Shown here: piece by piece, positions 43,242 to 51,686 of the stretch
Layout of the letters: every line of letters begins with the position of its first letter
Numbering within the stretch: position 1 is the stretch's first letter
NCBI GenBank assembly: GCA_900542675.1
Contig: UQOT01000001.1
Coordinates: 39,903-103,902 of the forward strand
Direction of reading: 5' to 3'
DNA: 64,000 nt
From: an uncultured Eubacteriales bacterium
GTDB taxonomy: Bacteria > Bacillota > Clostridia > Monoglobales > Monoglobaceae
Notes under the pieces: generated by a model
The model's database searches: none
Told to the model about the DNA's origin: nothing
Seen by the model: only the letters and a program-made list of their open reading frames with translations
Position numbers and translations under genes: made by a program

Positions 43242-44888
43242 GTGGATAATAACAACCTGCGGCTCGCTGAGCTGCTTTTCGGAAACATAGACAAGACGCC
43301 GGAATATTATGAAGAGAAGTACAAAAAGCGCAATCTGCCGGACGGTGCGTGCGTTACGCGTATCGGGCCCAGCCCGACAGGCTTTGTACACCTCGGCAAT
43401 CTTTATAACGCAATCATCGGCGAAAGGCTCGCGCATCAGAGCGGCGGCACGTTCTTTTTAAGAGTTGAGGACACCGACGCCAAGCGTGAGGTTGAGGGAG
43501 CTGTTGAACTTGTAATTTCCGCTATGGACTTCTTCGGAATTAAGTTTGACGAGGGCGCGTCTGCAAACGGCGATAACGGAAGCTACGGACCGTACCGCCA
43601 GCGTATGAGGAAAGAGATTTATCAATGCTACGCAAAAGAGCTCGTAGGGCGCGGTCTTGCATACCCGTGCTTCTGCTCTGAGGACGAGCTTACAAAAATG
43701 CGCGAGATGCAGATGGCAAAAAAGATTAACTTCGGCTATTACGGCGAGTGGGCAAAGTGCCGCAGCTTATCGTATGAGGAGATTGAAAAGCGCATAAAAA
43801 ACGGCGACGAGTACGTCCTCCGCTTCCGCTCAAACGGCAGCGAGGACAAGCATATCGACGTATATGACGGTATTCGCGGTACACTCAGCGTATCGGAGAA
43901 CTATCAGGATTTCGTTCTCCTAAAGTCTGACGGAATTCCGACATACCACTTCGCGCACGTCATTGACGACCACCTAATGCGCACTACCCACGTTGTACGC
44001 GGCGAGGAGTGGCTGTCAACGCTGCCGATACACGTCCAGTTGTTTGACACGCTCGGGTTTGAGCGTCCGCTTTTCTGCCACACGGCGGTGCTTATGAAGA
44101 TGGACGGCGAGACCAAGCGCAAGCTTTCAAAGCGCAAGGACCCCGAGCTCGGGCTTAACTACTACAGAGCCGAGGGCTATGTTCCCCGCGCCGTATGGGA
44201 GTATCTTATGACCATCTTAAATTCCGACTTTGAAGAGTGGCGCAGCGAAAATCCCGACTCAGATATTGACGAGTTTAAATTCACGCTCGAAAAGATGTCA
44301 AACAGCGGCGCACTGTTTGATATTATGAAGTTTGAGGACGTCAGCCGTGAGGTGCTGCTGCGCACCTCGGCAAGTGAAATTTATGACGAGTTTTCAGAGT
44401 GGCTACGCGAGTATGACGAGGAATTCTATAAGATTTTCACCCGCGACCGTGAATATTCAGAGAAGATTATAGACGTCGGAAGGAACGGGAACAGACCGAG
44501 AAAGGATTTGACCTCGTGGAAGCAGGCGAGACAGTTTCTGTCGTTCTACTTCCCCGAAACGTTCGTTATAGAGGATGAATTTCCCGAGCGCGTATCGCCG
44601 GACGACAAGCAGGCAATACTTAAAATGTACTTAGAGTCGTTCAGCTTTGATGACGACAACTCGGAGTGGTTTAATAAGATACGTGATATAACGGACAAGC
44701 TCGGCTATGCCGTAAAGCCCAAGGACTTTAAGAAAAATCCCGATATGTACAAGGGCAGCGTGAGCGACGTCAGCTCGGTAATCCGAGTTGCGCTCACCGG
44801 ACGTACAAACTCGCCCGATTTGTGGGAGATTATACACATCATAGGCGAAGATGAAATGCGCAAGAGAATAGAAAATGTAATGGAGTAA
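43242..44888 (+). CDS. gltX: Glutamyl-tRNA synthetase
   Basis: A 548-residue class I synthetase that charges tRNA with glutamate. The HIGH box is GPSPTGFVHLGN (42-53), and the KMSKS box appears as KRKLSKRKD (near 293), a usual variant for this enzyme. RVEDTDAKREVEG and YHFAHVIDDHLM are further family motifs. It starts with GTG after GGAGG. The C-terminal half is longer than in E. coli GltX and typical of a clostridial form. The MetRS-like gene begins eight bases after its stop, so both are co-translated. Confidence 0.95.
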   Translation: MDNNNLRLAELLFGNIDKTPEYYEEKYKKRNLPDGACVTRIGPSPTGFVHLGNLYNAIIGERLAHQSGGTFFLRVEDTDAKREVEGAVELVISAMDFFGIKFDEGASANGDNGSYGPYRQRMRKEIYQCYAKELVGRGLAYPCFCSEDELTKMREMQMAKKINFGYYGEWAKCRSLSYEEIEKRIKNGDEYVLRFRSNGSEDKHIDVYDGIRGTLSVSENYQDFVLLKSDGIPTYHFAHVIDDHLMRTTHVVRGEEWLSTLPIHVQLFDTLGFERPLFCHTAVLMKMDGETKRKLSKRKDPELGLNYYRAEGYVPRAVWEYLMTILNSDFEEWRSENPDSDIDEFKFTLEKMSNSGALFDIMKFEDVSREVLLRTSASEIYDEFSEWLREYDEEFYKIFTRDREYSEKIIDVGRNGNRPRKDLTSWKQARQFLSFYFPETFVIEDEFPERVSPDDKQAILKMYLESFSFDDDNSEWFNKIRDITDKLGYAVKPKDFKKNPDMYKGSVSDVSSVIRVALTGRTNSPDLWEIIHIIGEDEMRKRIENVME

Positions 44889-44895
44889 TATTGAT

Positions 44896-46938
44896 ATGTC
44901 AAAGAAAGATAAAAATAATAATCCAAATAACGAAAATTTCAGACCGCGCCGACCGAGCGTATTTGAGCTACCGCGCCCGAAATTTCCGAAACGCGCGGTC
45001 ATAACGGGCGGTATGCCCTACGGCAACAAAAAGCTGCACTTCGGTCACGTCGGCGGCGTATTTGTTCAGGCTGACTGCTACGCGCGGTTCCTGCGCGACA
45101 GAATTGGCGGGGATAACGTCATATTCGTATCGGGCACCGACTGCTACGGCTCCCCGATTGTCGAAAGCTACAGAAAGCTTAAAGAAAGCGGCGAGTTTGA
45201 CGGAACTATAGAGGACTTTGTGCGCTCAAACCACGAGAGCCAGAAAAAAACGCTTGAAGACTACGACATAAGCCTTAATCTTTTTGCCGCTTCAGGGCTT
45301 GGCGACGCAAAGGATATTCACGCCGAGGTCAGCCGTGAGCTGATGGAGACGTGGTATGAAAACGGATATCTCGAAAAAATGGTGACCTCGCAGTTCTACG
45401 ACGCAAAGGCGGGGCAGTTCTTAAACGGGCGTCAGGTTGTCGGCAAATGCCCTGTCGATAAATGTCAGAGCGACAAGGCATACGCCGATGAATGCTCGCT
45501 CGGACATCAGTATATGCCATCGGATTTAATCAACCCCAAGAGCACGCTTACAGGCGAAACGCCCGAAATGCGCGACGTTACGAATTGGTATATCGACATA
45601 ACCAAGTTTACCGCCCTGATGAATGAATACGTCGATGAGCTGCCTAATAAGGGCAATCAGCGGCCGCTCGTGTATAACACCATAAAGGAGTTTATGCTCC
45701 CGCCGATGATTTATATAAAGAACGACTTTTTAGCCGACTATGAGGGCATTAAAGACAAAATGCCCGAGCACGAGTTTTCGGCGGGCGATAACAAGTCGTC
45801 GTTCTCGATAGTGTTTAAGAACCTGTCAGAGCGCGACAAGGCAAAAGACGTTTTGGGCGAAAAGGGCATAAGGTACCGCGCAGGCAAAACTCTTGTGCCG
45901 TTCAGGCTGACGGGTAATATCGAGTGGGGCGTTCCCGCGCCTGTCTTAGACGGCGAAAGCGAACTTACGATATGGGTATGGCCTGAGTCGCTATGGGCGC
46001 CTATATCGTTCACGAAAACCTATTTAAAGCAGCAAGGTAAGCCTGATGATGAGTGGAAAAAGTACTGGCAGAGCACCGATTCTGAGGTATATCAGTTCAT
46101 CGGTCAGGATAACATCTACTTCTACGGCATAGCCGAGATGGCAATGTTTATGGCGCTTCAGAGCAAGGATAATCTTACTGTGCACCCAAAGGACGGTCAG
46201 ATGACGCTGCCGACCCTTGTCGCAAACAACCACATACTGTTCCTTAATAAAAAGGCGAGCAGTAGCGGCGATGTAAAACCGCCTATGGCAGAGGAGCTCC
46301 TTAATTACTACACGGCAGAGCAGCTCAGAGCGCACTTTTTGGGGCTTGGACTGAGTCTTAAGAGCGTAAGCTTTATGCCCAAGCCGCTCAACCCCGCAGC
46401 AAACGAGAAGGACGCCGACCCGGCTGAGCGCGAGGGCAAGATGCTTTCTAACGTATTTAACCGCGTAGCGCGCTCGTGCTTCTATACCATACAGAAGTAC
46501 GGCGAGTCCGTAATGCCGCTCGGCAGCGTGTCAGAGGACGTAAAGCACGACGCCGACGAAACAATACTTAAATACGAGCACGCAATGTATAAGTTTGAAT
46601 TTCATTCGATAATTAACCTTATGGATACTTATATAAGAAACGCCAACAAGTATTGGGCAAAGAATATAAAGGACGCCGAGGCGGACGACACAAAGCGAAA
46701 TCAGGTGCTTATCGACACACTGCATATGGTAAAGACGTCAATGACGCTAATGCACCCAATCGCCCCGCGCGGCACCGAGCTTTTAGCTGAATATATGTGC
46801 TTAGACAGCCGCATATGGAGCTGGGATAATATCTTTAAGACCATAACCGAAATTGTAAAAGAAAACGGCGAAACCTCGCACCCAATAAAATTCTTAGAAC
46901 CTCGCTTCGACTTCTTCCCGATGAACGTAGATAGATAG
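44896..46938 (+). CDS. MetRS-like class I tRNA ligase with degenerate KMSKS motif
   Basis: A 680-residue protein closest in layout to methionyl-tRNA synthetase: ITGGMPYGNKKLHFGHVGG (HIGH box as HFGH, near 48), a zinc knuckle (CPVDKCQSDKAYADEC, then LGHQY), and WPESLWAPISF. The place where KMSKS should stand reads EGKMLSNVFNRVARS (near 515), so the second lysine-serine pair is missing. The anticodon-binding helical domain follows (HSIINLMDTYIRNANKYWA). There is no C-terminal tRNA-binding OB domain. The ribosome site lies in the end of gltX. It may be a divergent MetRS or a paralogue with another role; whether it is the only MetRS of this genome cannot be seen. Confidence 0.85.
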   Translation: MSKKDKNNNPNNENFRPRRPSVFELPRPKFPKRAVITGGMPYGNKKLHFGHVGGVFVQADCYARFLRDRIGGDNVIFVSGTDCYGSPIVESYRKLKESGEFDGTIEDFVRSNHESQKKTLEDYDISLNLFAASGLGDAKDIHAEVSRELMETWYENGYLEKMVTSQFYDAKAGQFLNGRQVVGKCPVDKCQSDKAYADECSLGHQYMPSDLINPKSTLTGETPEMRDVTNWYIDITKFTALMNEYVDELPNKGNQRPLVYNTIKEFMLPPMIYIKNDFLADYEGIKDKMPEHEFSAGDNKSSFSIVFKNLSERDKAKDVLGEKGIRYRAGKTLVPFRLTGNIEWGVPAPVLDGESELTIWVWPESLWAPISFTKTYLKQQGKPDDEWKKYWQSTDSEVYQFIGQDNIYFYGIAEMAMFMALQSKDNLTVHPKDGQMTLPTLVANNHILFLNKKASSSGDVKPPMAEELLNYYTAEQLRAHFLGLGLSLKSVSFMPKPLNPAANEKDADPAEREGKMLSNVFNRVARSCFYTIQKYGESVMPLGSVSEDVKHDADETILKYEHAMYKFEFHSIINLMDTYIRNANKYWAKNIKDAEADDTKRNQVLIDTLHMVKTSMTLMHPIAPRGTELLAEYMCLDSRIWSWDNIFKTITEIVKENGETSHPIKFLEPRFDFFPMNVDR

Positions 46939-46956
46939 GTCGTACGCGAGACCACG

Positions 46957-47095
46957 AAAGCGTATCATTTCCGCCGCGAACGTTGGTATCTGCCGACTCA
47001 AAGCCTTCCCCTCAGGGCGTTGTCACACACGTAGTGTGTGACGGCAGACATTAACGATTGTGCAGTATCGTATGCAATGCCTTTCATATGAATAC
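46957..47095. repeat. Dispersed intergenic repeat element
   Basis: Positions 46957-46981 are an exact 25-base inverted copy of 49178-49202, and 47070-47095 are an exact 26-base inverted copy of 7997-8022. Between them lies a perfect GTCACACAC/GTGTGTGAC hairpin. The block therefore shares its two ends with two other intergenic sites and looks like a composite repeat. No gene is evident from 46939 to 47427. Confidence 0.75.
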
Positions 47096-47138
47096 TCAAA
47101 GAAGTGGGGACCGCTTGCGGTGGATGAGGTGTATCAAT

Positions 47139-47165
47139 TTGCGCCCGTGCGGGCGCAGGCTTTTT
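47139..47165 (+). terminator. Candidate terminator downstream of the gltX run
   Basis: TGCGCCCG/CGGGCGCA (47139-47156) followed by GGC and six T residues. It lies about 200 bases after the MetRS-like stop, beyond the repeat block, so it may end read-through transcription. The 140 bases after about 47290 are AT-rich and hold nothing recognisable. Confidence 0.55.
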
Positions 47166-47420
47166 ACGCGATTACCTCCGCGGGGTTTTCTCAGAACCTC
47201 TTCTTTTGTGTTTTTATATATACTATATATTATAAAAATAGGTATGATGGTAAGACCCTTACCGTAAACGCCCATTCTTACTTGGGGGTGCACTATATGG
47301 CAATGTTAGACTTATGTTATACACTTTGGTTTTGGCAAAGACATTTTCTATGAATTTACGTAGATATTCAATATATTGCACTTATTTCCGTTAATACTAT
47401 TTTTACAATACAAAATCTAA

Positions 47421-47456
47421 AAACAAAAACGCCGTGCTCCGAATGCGGAACACGGC
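47421..47456 (-). terminator. Rho-independent terminator of ftsZ
   Basis: The minus strand has GCCGTG/CACGGC with inner TCCG/CGGA pairing (47431-47456), followed by TTTTTGTTTTT. It lies about 25 bases after the ftsZ stop. Confidence 0.88.
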
Positions 47457-47479
47457 ATTATTATGCACTCTTAATTTAA

Positions 47480-48685
47480 TTACTTCTTTCTGCGGAGGAA
47501 TACGGGTACGTCGATACCGTCGTCCTCACCAACCTTGCTGAAGAGGTTGCTTGACGGTGCGGCGTTTACATTTCCGGGTGTAAACGGCTGAACCGGCTGT
47601 GCCGGCTGCTGCGGTGTCTGGTTAAACATCTGCTGTGCGCCGCCGTTTGTGTTTATATTATTCATACCGCCCATTCCGCCAAGGAAGCTTGAAAACGGAT
47701 TTGACTCCTCTTTTTCTTCATTTCCGGGAACGTTGCCCTTAAATCCCGTTGCAATAACGGTGATAGCAAGCTCATCTCCGAGATTCTCATCAATAATAGC
47801 ACCGATGATGATGTTTGCATCTGAATCAGCAGCTTCTTCAACGAGCTCTGCGGCTGTCTTAACCTCGAGAATACCGAGGTCAGGACCGCCCGTAACGTTT
47901 AAGATAACACCCTTAGCGCCCTCGATTGTCGTCTCAAGCAACGGGCTATGTATAGCTTTTTTAGCAGCTTCTTCCGCTCTGTTCTCACCGGTAGCTCTGC
48001 CGATACCCATATGCGCAAAGCCTGTATCCTTCATAATCGTCTTAATATCCGCAAAGTCAAGACTGATAAGACCGGATCTTGAGATAAGGTCGGAAATACC
48101 CTGAACGCCTTGTCTTAAAATATCATCAGCCATTCTAAACGACTCGGTAAGAGGAGTTCTGTTCTCAGCAACCTCAAGGAGCTTATCGTTCGGTATAACA
48201 ACGAGCGTATCGACCGCTGTCATAAGATTTGTAATACCGATATCGCTGTTCTTCTGGCGGGTTTTGCCCTCAAACCAAAACGGCTTTGTAACAATGCCGA
48301 CTGTGAGAATGCCTTCATCCTTGGCAATCTTTGCCACGATAGGAGCCGCACCCGTACCGGTACCGCCGCCCATACCTGCGGTGACAAATACCATATCGGC
48401 GCCCTGAACCGCCTTTTTAATATCCTCAACGCTCTCTTCTGCCGCCTTCTGTCCAACCTCAGGAACAGCGCCTGCGCCGAGCCCCTTTGTAACCTTCTCA
48501 CCAATCTGAATTTTCTGCGGTGCCTGCGAAAGTGTAAGGTCCTGCTTGTCCGTATTAACCGCGATAAAGTCAACACACTTTACCTCAGCCTCAATCATTC
48601 TGTTAACCGCATTGTTACCGCCGCCGCCTACGCCGATAACCTTTATCTTAGCGGGATTTGTAGCTTCTGTATCAAACTGGAACAC
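47480..48685 (-). CDS. ftsZ: Cell division protein FtsZ
   Basis: A 401-residue tubulin-like GTPase forming the division ring. [19 protein letters not shown] and the tubulin signature [10 protein letters not shown] bind GTP, and the T7 loop is [15 protein letters not shown] Gln/Pro/Asn-rich linker (about 335-380) leads to the conserved C-terminal peptide [14 protein letters not shown], which binds FtsA/SepF/ZipA-type partners. The start is GTG at 48685, seven bases after GAGGAGG; an ATG just before it is out of frame. ftsA is not adjacent, so ftsZ is monocistronic here. Confidence 0.98.
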   Translation of the reverse strand: MFQFDTEATNPAKIKVIGVGGGGNNAVNRMIEAEVKCVDFIAVNTDKQDLTLSQAPQKIQIGEKVTKGLGAGAVPEVGQKAAEESVEDIKKAVQGADMVFVTAGMGGGTGTGAAPIVAKIAKDEGILTVGIVTKPFWFEGKTRQKNSDIGITNLMTAVDTLVVIPNDKLLEVAENRTPLTESFRMADDILRQGVQGISDLISRSGLISLDFADIKTIMKDTGFAHMGIGRATGENRAEEAAKKAIHSPLLETTIEGAKGVILNVTGGPDLGILEVKTAAELVEEAADSDANIIIGAIIDENLGDELAITVIATGFKGNVPGNEEKEESNPFSSFLGGMGGMNNINTNGGAQQMFNQTPQQPAQPVQPFTPGNVNAAPSSNLFSKVGEDDGIDVPVFLRRKK

Positions 48686-48753
48686 GTCATTTCCTCCTCA
48701 TATAAAATGAATTCGCACATATGAACTCACGATAATCTATTTTAATACTTTAT

Positions 48754-48781
48754 ATTATACCATTAAATTTAATTTTGTAAA
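48754..48781 (-). promoter_or_regulatory. Candidate promoter of ftsZ
   Basis: Minus-strand TTTACA (48776-48781), a 16-base spacer and TATAAT (48754-48759), leaving a leader of about 65 bases. Confidence 0.55.
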
Positions 48782-48849
48782 TAGTAAATTTTAAAGTTTC
48801 TTAAAAAATATTTACAAATATACAAAAAGGTGTTCCCAATGAATAGGTA

Positions 48850-49241
48850 GGTGTGTCAAAAATTATGTGCTCGTGTACCTTTTCGGTGCAAAACGAACGT
48901 TTAAGCGCGTTGTGTGCGCCCGTACAGGCGCGGGCATTTTGCAGTGACACCACAGGGGATTATTTGACCCATTTCTTTCCTGCTTTAGAAAATAAATGGG
49001 TCAAACCCCAAAGAAAGTCGAATAGTTCGAGTCCGGGCTTCGGGCTGTCGGGCGAACAAGCCCGCCACCCGTTAACCGCCCTTAGCCGACACAATATGGG
49101 GAAACTGCCGGCTGATACCGCCTAATACGGCGCAAACCCTACGTTTTGTGAAAGGCGCCCCTACGGTAGGGTGGTGCGTTCGCGGCGGAAATGATACGCT
49201 TTGCGTTCCCGCATAATCGCTATTCGCTAATCTCTACGTTG
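48850..49241. repeat. Gene-free spacer with hairpin and dispersed repeat copy
   Basis: No gene is supported here. A perfect 12-base stem TTTGACCCATTT/AAATGGGTCAAA lies at about 48963-49004. A GC-rich GCGCCCGTACAGGCGCGGGC stretch near 48917 resembles the stem at 47139. Positions 49178-49202 are an exact copy of the 25-base repeat at 46957-46981, followed by AT-rich sequence resembling 6358-6375. Confidence 0.6.
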
Positions 49242-49967
49242 TTAGCAATTCGTGTATATCTGCTTATAGGGATTGTTGGTGTCGGGGGTCAGGACGTAAA
49301 AATTCTTCTTCATTATCATTTTTTTGTCGCCGCCGAACAGGCTGATGTATTCATCTATGTATTCGTCTATCTCTGCCATATCTTTTTTTGTCGCTTTTTC
49401 TGCAAAAATATTCTTCGGCAAATCAAACGGCAGCTCGTCACATCTTAAAAAAATCTTGCCGCCGTGCATTCCGGTGGCGCAAAAACGCTCGACAACCGTC
49501 TTTTTATCCTCGTGACCGAGACCGAGCACGACTATATAGCCGCCCGCCTGATACTCGCCCAAAAAGCTGCCCGCCTTACCGCCGATTACCAATACGGGAA
49601 TTTTGTCTTTATACGCCTTCATATGAATTCCCGCACGATAGCCCGCGTCGCCTTTGACGAAAATCTTTCCGCCGCGCATCGCATAGCCCGTCGCGTCGCC
49701 CGAGGAACCGTGGATTGCAATAACTCCGTCGTTCATAGTGTCGCCCGTCGCGTCCTGCGCGTTCCCGAACACGCTTAGTCTTGCGCCGTTTAAGTACGCG
49801 CCAAGCGCATTGCCGGGCGTACCGTTTACCGTAAGCTCCTTGCCCGAAAGCCCGCAGCCTATGTAACGCTGACCGAGGCAGTTGTCAATCTCTATCTTTT
49901 TATCGCGCGTTGTGCGGATTTTCTTATTAATCTCATCATAATATGTAAGTCCCGCGTTTATCTTCAT
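49242..49967 (-). CDS. Glutamate synthase GXGXG-domain subunit
   Basis: A 241-residue right-handed beta-helix protein that corresponds to the C-terminal structural domain of glutamate synthase large subunit (also found in formylmethanofuran dehydrogenase C). GXGXG-like turns recur: IAIHGSSGDATGYAMRGGKI, FVKGDAGYRAGIHM, VLVIGGKAGSFLGEYQAGG. It gives shape to the ammonia channel in the enzyme and is not itself catalytic. The ATG at 49967 lies two bases after the previous stop, with GGGAGG inside that gene's end. It is the last of five genes that together make a split, archaeal-type glutamate synthase. Confidence 0.9.
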   Translation of the reverse strand: MKINAGLTYYDEINKKIRTTRDKKIEIDNCLGQRYIGCGLSGKELTVNGTPGNALGAYLNGARLSVFGNAQDATGDTMNDGVIAIHGSSGDATGYAMRGGKIFVKGDAGYRAGIHMKAYKDKIPVLVIGGKAGSFLGEYQAGGYIVVLGLGHEDKKTVVERFCATGMHGGKIFLRCDELPFDLPKNIFAEKATKKDMAEIDEYIDEYISLFGGDKKMIMKKNFYVLTPDTNNPYKQIYTNC

Positions 49968-49968
49968 T

Positions 49969-51228
49969 TTAGTGCGCACCTCCCAAATCCTCTGCTCTCA
50001 CCGGCTCTGAAAAAGCCATCTCCTGCGGCCGCTCCGCCACCGCGTCAAAATCAATACTGTCAAGCAAAGTCTTTTCACGTACAAGACGGGTGTATATTCC
50101 CGCTCTCTCAATATCATCTATCAGAATAAATCCGCTTAGCCTGCCCGACTTTACAAACAGCTTTTTATACTTGTTTTTATGCTTTGTGCCGCTATTTTGG
50201 GCAGGGCATACAACATCTCCGTCATAGCTGCCCGCCGTAATAACGTGCAGTCCCCAAAATCCGATTGAATTCATAGGAATAGCATCATCGTAGAGCTTTT
50301 CGCCGCCCGCCATATTTATGCCCGCAGCCTCGCCCTGACGATACGCGTTCGGCAACAGCGCCAGCACGCGGCTTGAGCCTGTCGTTATGTCAAAGCTCTC
50401 CGCACAGTCGCCCGCCGCGTAAACATCGCTTAAAGTCGTTTGACACCGCAAATCCGTAACTATACCGCGGCTGACCTCGCCGCCCGCATCGGATACAAGC
50501 TCGGTGTTCGCACGCACGCCGACGGCGATAACCACCGCGTCATATTCAAGCGTCTTTCCGCTCTTTAATACGGCTGTGCCGTCCTTAAATTCGTCCACAC
50601 TGTCGTTTAGATAAAAGCACACCCCGCGCTCCTCTATAAACTTTTTGACTACCGCGCTGCCGTCCTCGTCAAGGATACTCGGCAAAATTCTGTCCGCCAA
50701 ATCAACAACCGTAATGCTTTCCACTCTGTCGCTGATACCCTCGGCGCACTTTAGCCCGATAAGTCCCGCGCCCACGATAATCACGCGCGATTTTTTATCT
50801 ATCGCCTTACCGAGCGCCTTAGCATCGTCAAGCGTCATAAAGCTGAACTTATTTTGAACGGCGTCAAGCCCCTTCATAGGCGGAACAAACGGTCTTGAGC
50901 CGGTCGCAACAAGCAGCTTGTCATATCCTACGCTCTCGCCGCCTGTAAGCAAAACCGTCTTTTTATCCGCATCGATTTTCTCGGCTCTCGTGCCAGTTAT
51001 AAGCTCCGCTCCGTTCTTTCTGTAAAAATTCTTCGGTCTGTAGCTTAGCATATTCTTCTCTGTCGTTCTGCCCCAGATATAATATGAAATAAGCGGTCTG
51101 CCGTATACTGCATAGTTTTCATCGGTCACAACAAGGATACTGCCGTCTTTATCAAGAGTTCTTATCCCCTCAATACAGCCGATTGCCGCAGTTGAGTTGC
51201 CGATAATTACGTATTTATATTTATTCAC
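49969..51228 (-). CDS. FAD/NAD(P)-dependent oxidoreductase of the glutamate synthase operon
   Basis: A 419-residue flavoprotein with an N-terminal FAD-binding fold (YVIIGNSTAAIGCIEGIR), a second dinucleotide-binding fold (SRVIIVGAGLIGLKCAEG) and VYAAGDCAE. It resembles NADH-dependent rubredoxin or nitrite reductase oxidoreductases. In this operon it most likely passes electrons from NAD(P)H through the ferredoxin-like subunit to the FMN subunit, replacing GltD. Start is GTG at 51228, five bases after the stop of the ferredoxin gene. Cofactor preference (NADH or NADPH) is not clear from sequence. Confidence 0.88.
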   Translation of the reverse strand: MNKYKYVIIGNSTAAIGCIEGIRTLDKDGSILVVTDENYAVYGRPLISYYIWGRTTEKNMLSYRPKNFYRKNGAELITGTRAEKIDADKKTVLLTGGESVGYDKLLVATGSRPFVPPMKGLDAVQNKFSFMTLDDAKALGKAIDKKSRVIIVGAGLIGLKCAEGISDRVESITVVDLADRILPSILDEDGSAVVKKFIEERGVCFYLNDSVDEFKDGTAVLKSGKTLEYDAVVIAVGVRANTELVSDAGGEVSRGIVTDLRCQTTLSDVYAAGDCAESFDITTGSSRVLALLPNAYRQGEAAGINMAGGEKLYDDAIPMNSIGFWGLHVITAGSYDGDVVCPAQNSGTKHKNKYKKLFVKSGRLSGFILIDDIERAGIYTRLVREKTLLDSIDFDAVAERPQEMAFSEPVRAEDLGGAH

Positions 51229-51233
51229 GTGAG

Positions 51234-51671
51234 CTACCCCCTGTCCTCAAATACTATCGCGCGGTTCGGGCAGCCTTTTACGCAGGCGGGTTCGCCCGAA
51301 ATATTATCTGTACACAACTGGCACTTCTGTACCGCCTTATGGTCGGGTGACGGCATAATCGCGCCGTACGGACACGAAAGTATGCAGGTAAAGCAGCCGA
51401 CGCACTTATCTTCATCAATTACCACAACACCGTCGCCGCCCTTGCTGAGCGCGCCCGATATACAGCCCTTTACACAGAGCGGCTCTTCGCAGTGACGGCA
51501 GTTAACCGCAAAGCTTATGTGATTATCTCCCTCAACCTGTATTCTCGGATAAATTTCCTTTCCCTTGAGCGCCTTAACCATATCGTCAATACCCGAATTG
51601 GCAAACGCACACTGGTATTCGCATAAATGACATCCAAGACACCATTCTTCGTTAACATATACTCTTTTCAT
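51234..51671 (-). CDS. Ferredoxin-like [4Fe-4S] electron-transfer subunit
   Basis: A 145-residue protein of the HycB/DmsB type with four cysteine groups: CLGCHLCEYQC, CRHCEEPLCVKGC, CVGCFTCILSC and CQLCTDNISGEPACVKGC, enough for three or four [4Fe-4S] clusters. It probably carries electrons between the flavoprotein and the FMN/iron-sulphur glutamate synthase subunit. Ribosome site GGGGAGG. It sits 15 bases after the FMN subunit gene and just before the flavoprotein gene. Confidence 0.9.
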   Translation of the reverse strand: MKRVYVNEEWCLGCHLCEYQCAFANSGIDDMVKALKGKEIYPRIQVEGDNHISFAVNCRHCEEPLCVKGCISGALSKGGDGVVVIDEDKCVGCFTCILSCPYGAIMPSPDHKAVQKCQLCTDNISGEPACVKGCPNRAIVFEDRG

Positions 51672-51686
51672 AATAAACGCCTCCCC

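Noticed and set aside
47058..47353. Overlapping plus-strand frames after the MetRS-like gene
   Set aside because: They lie over the dispersed repeat and a terminator hairpin, and no ribosome site or domain is seen.
49020..49085. A TTCGAGTCC-like T-loop suggesting a tRNA
   Set aside because: No acceptor stem, D-arm or anticodon arm can be folded around it. It lies in GC-rich repeat sequence.
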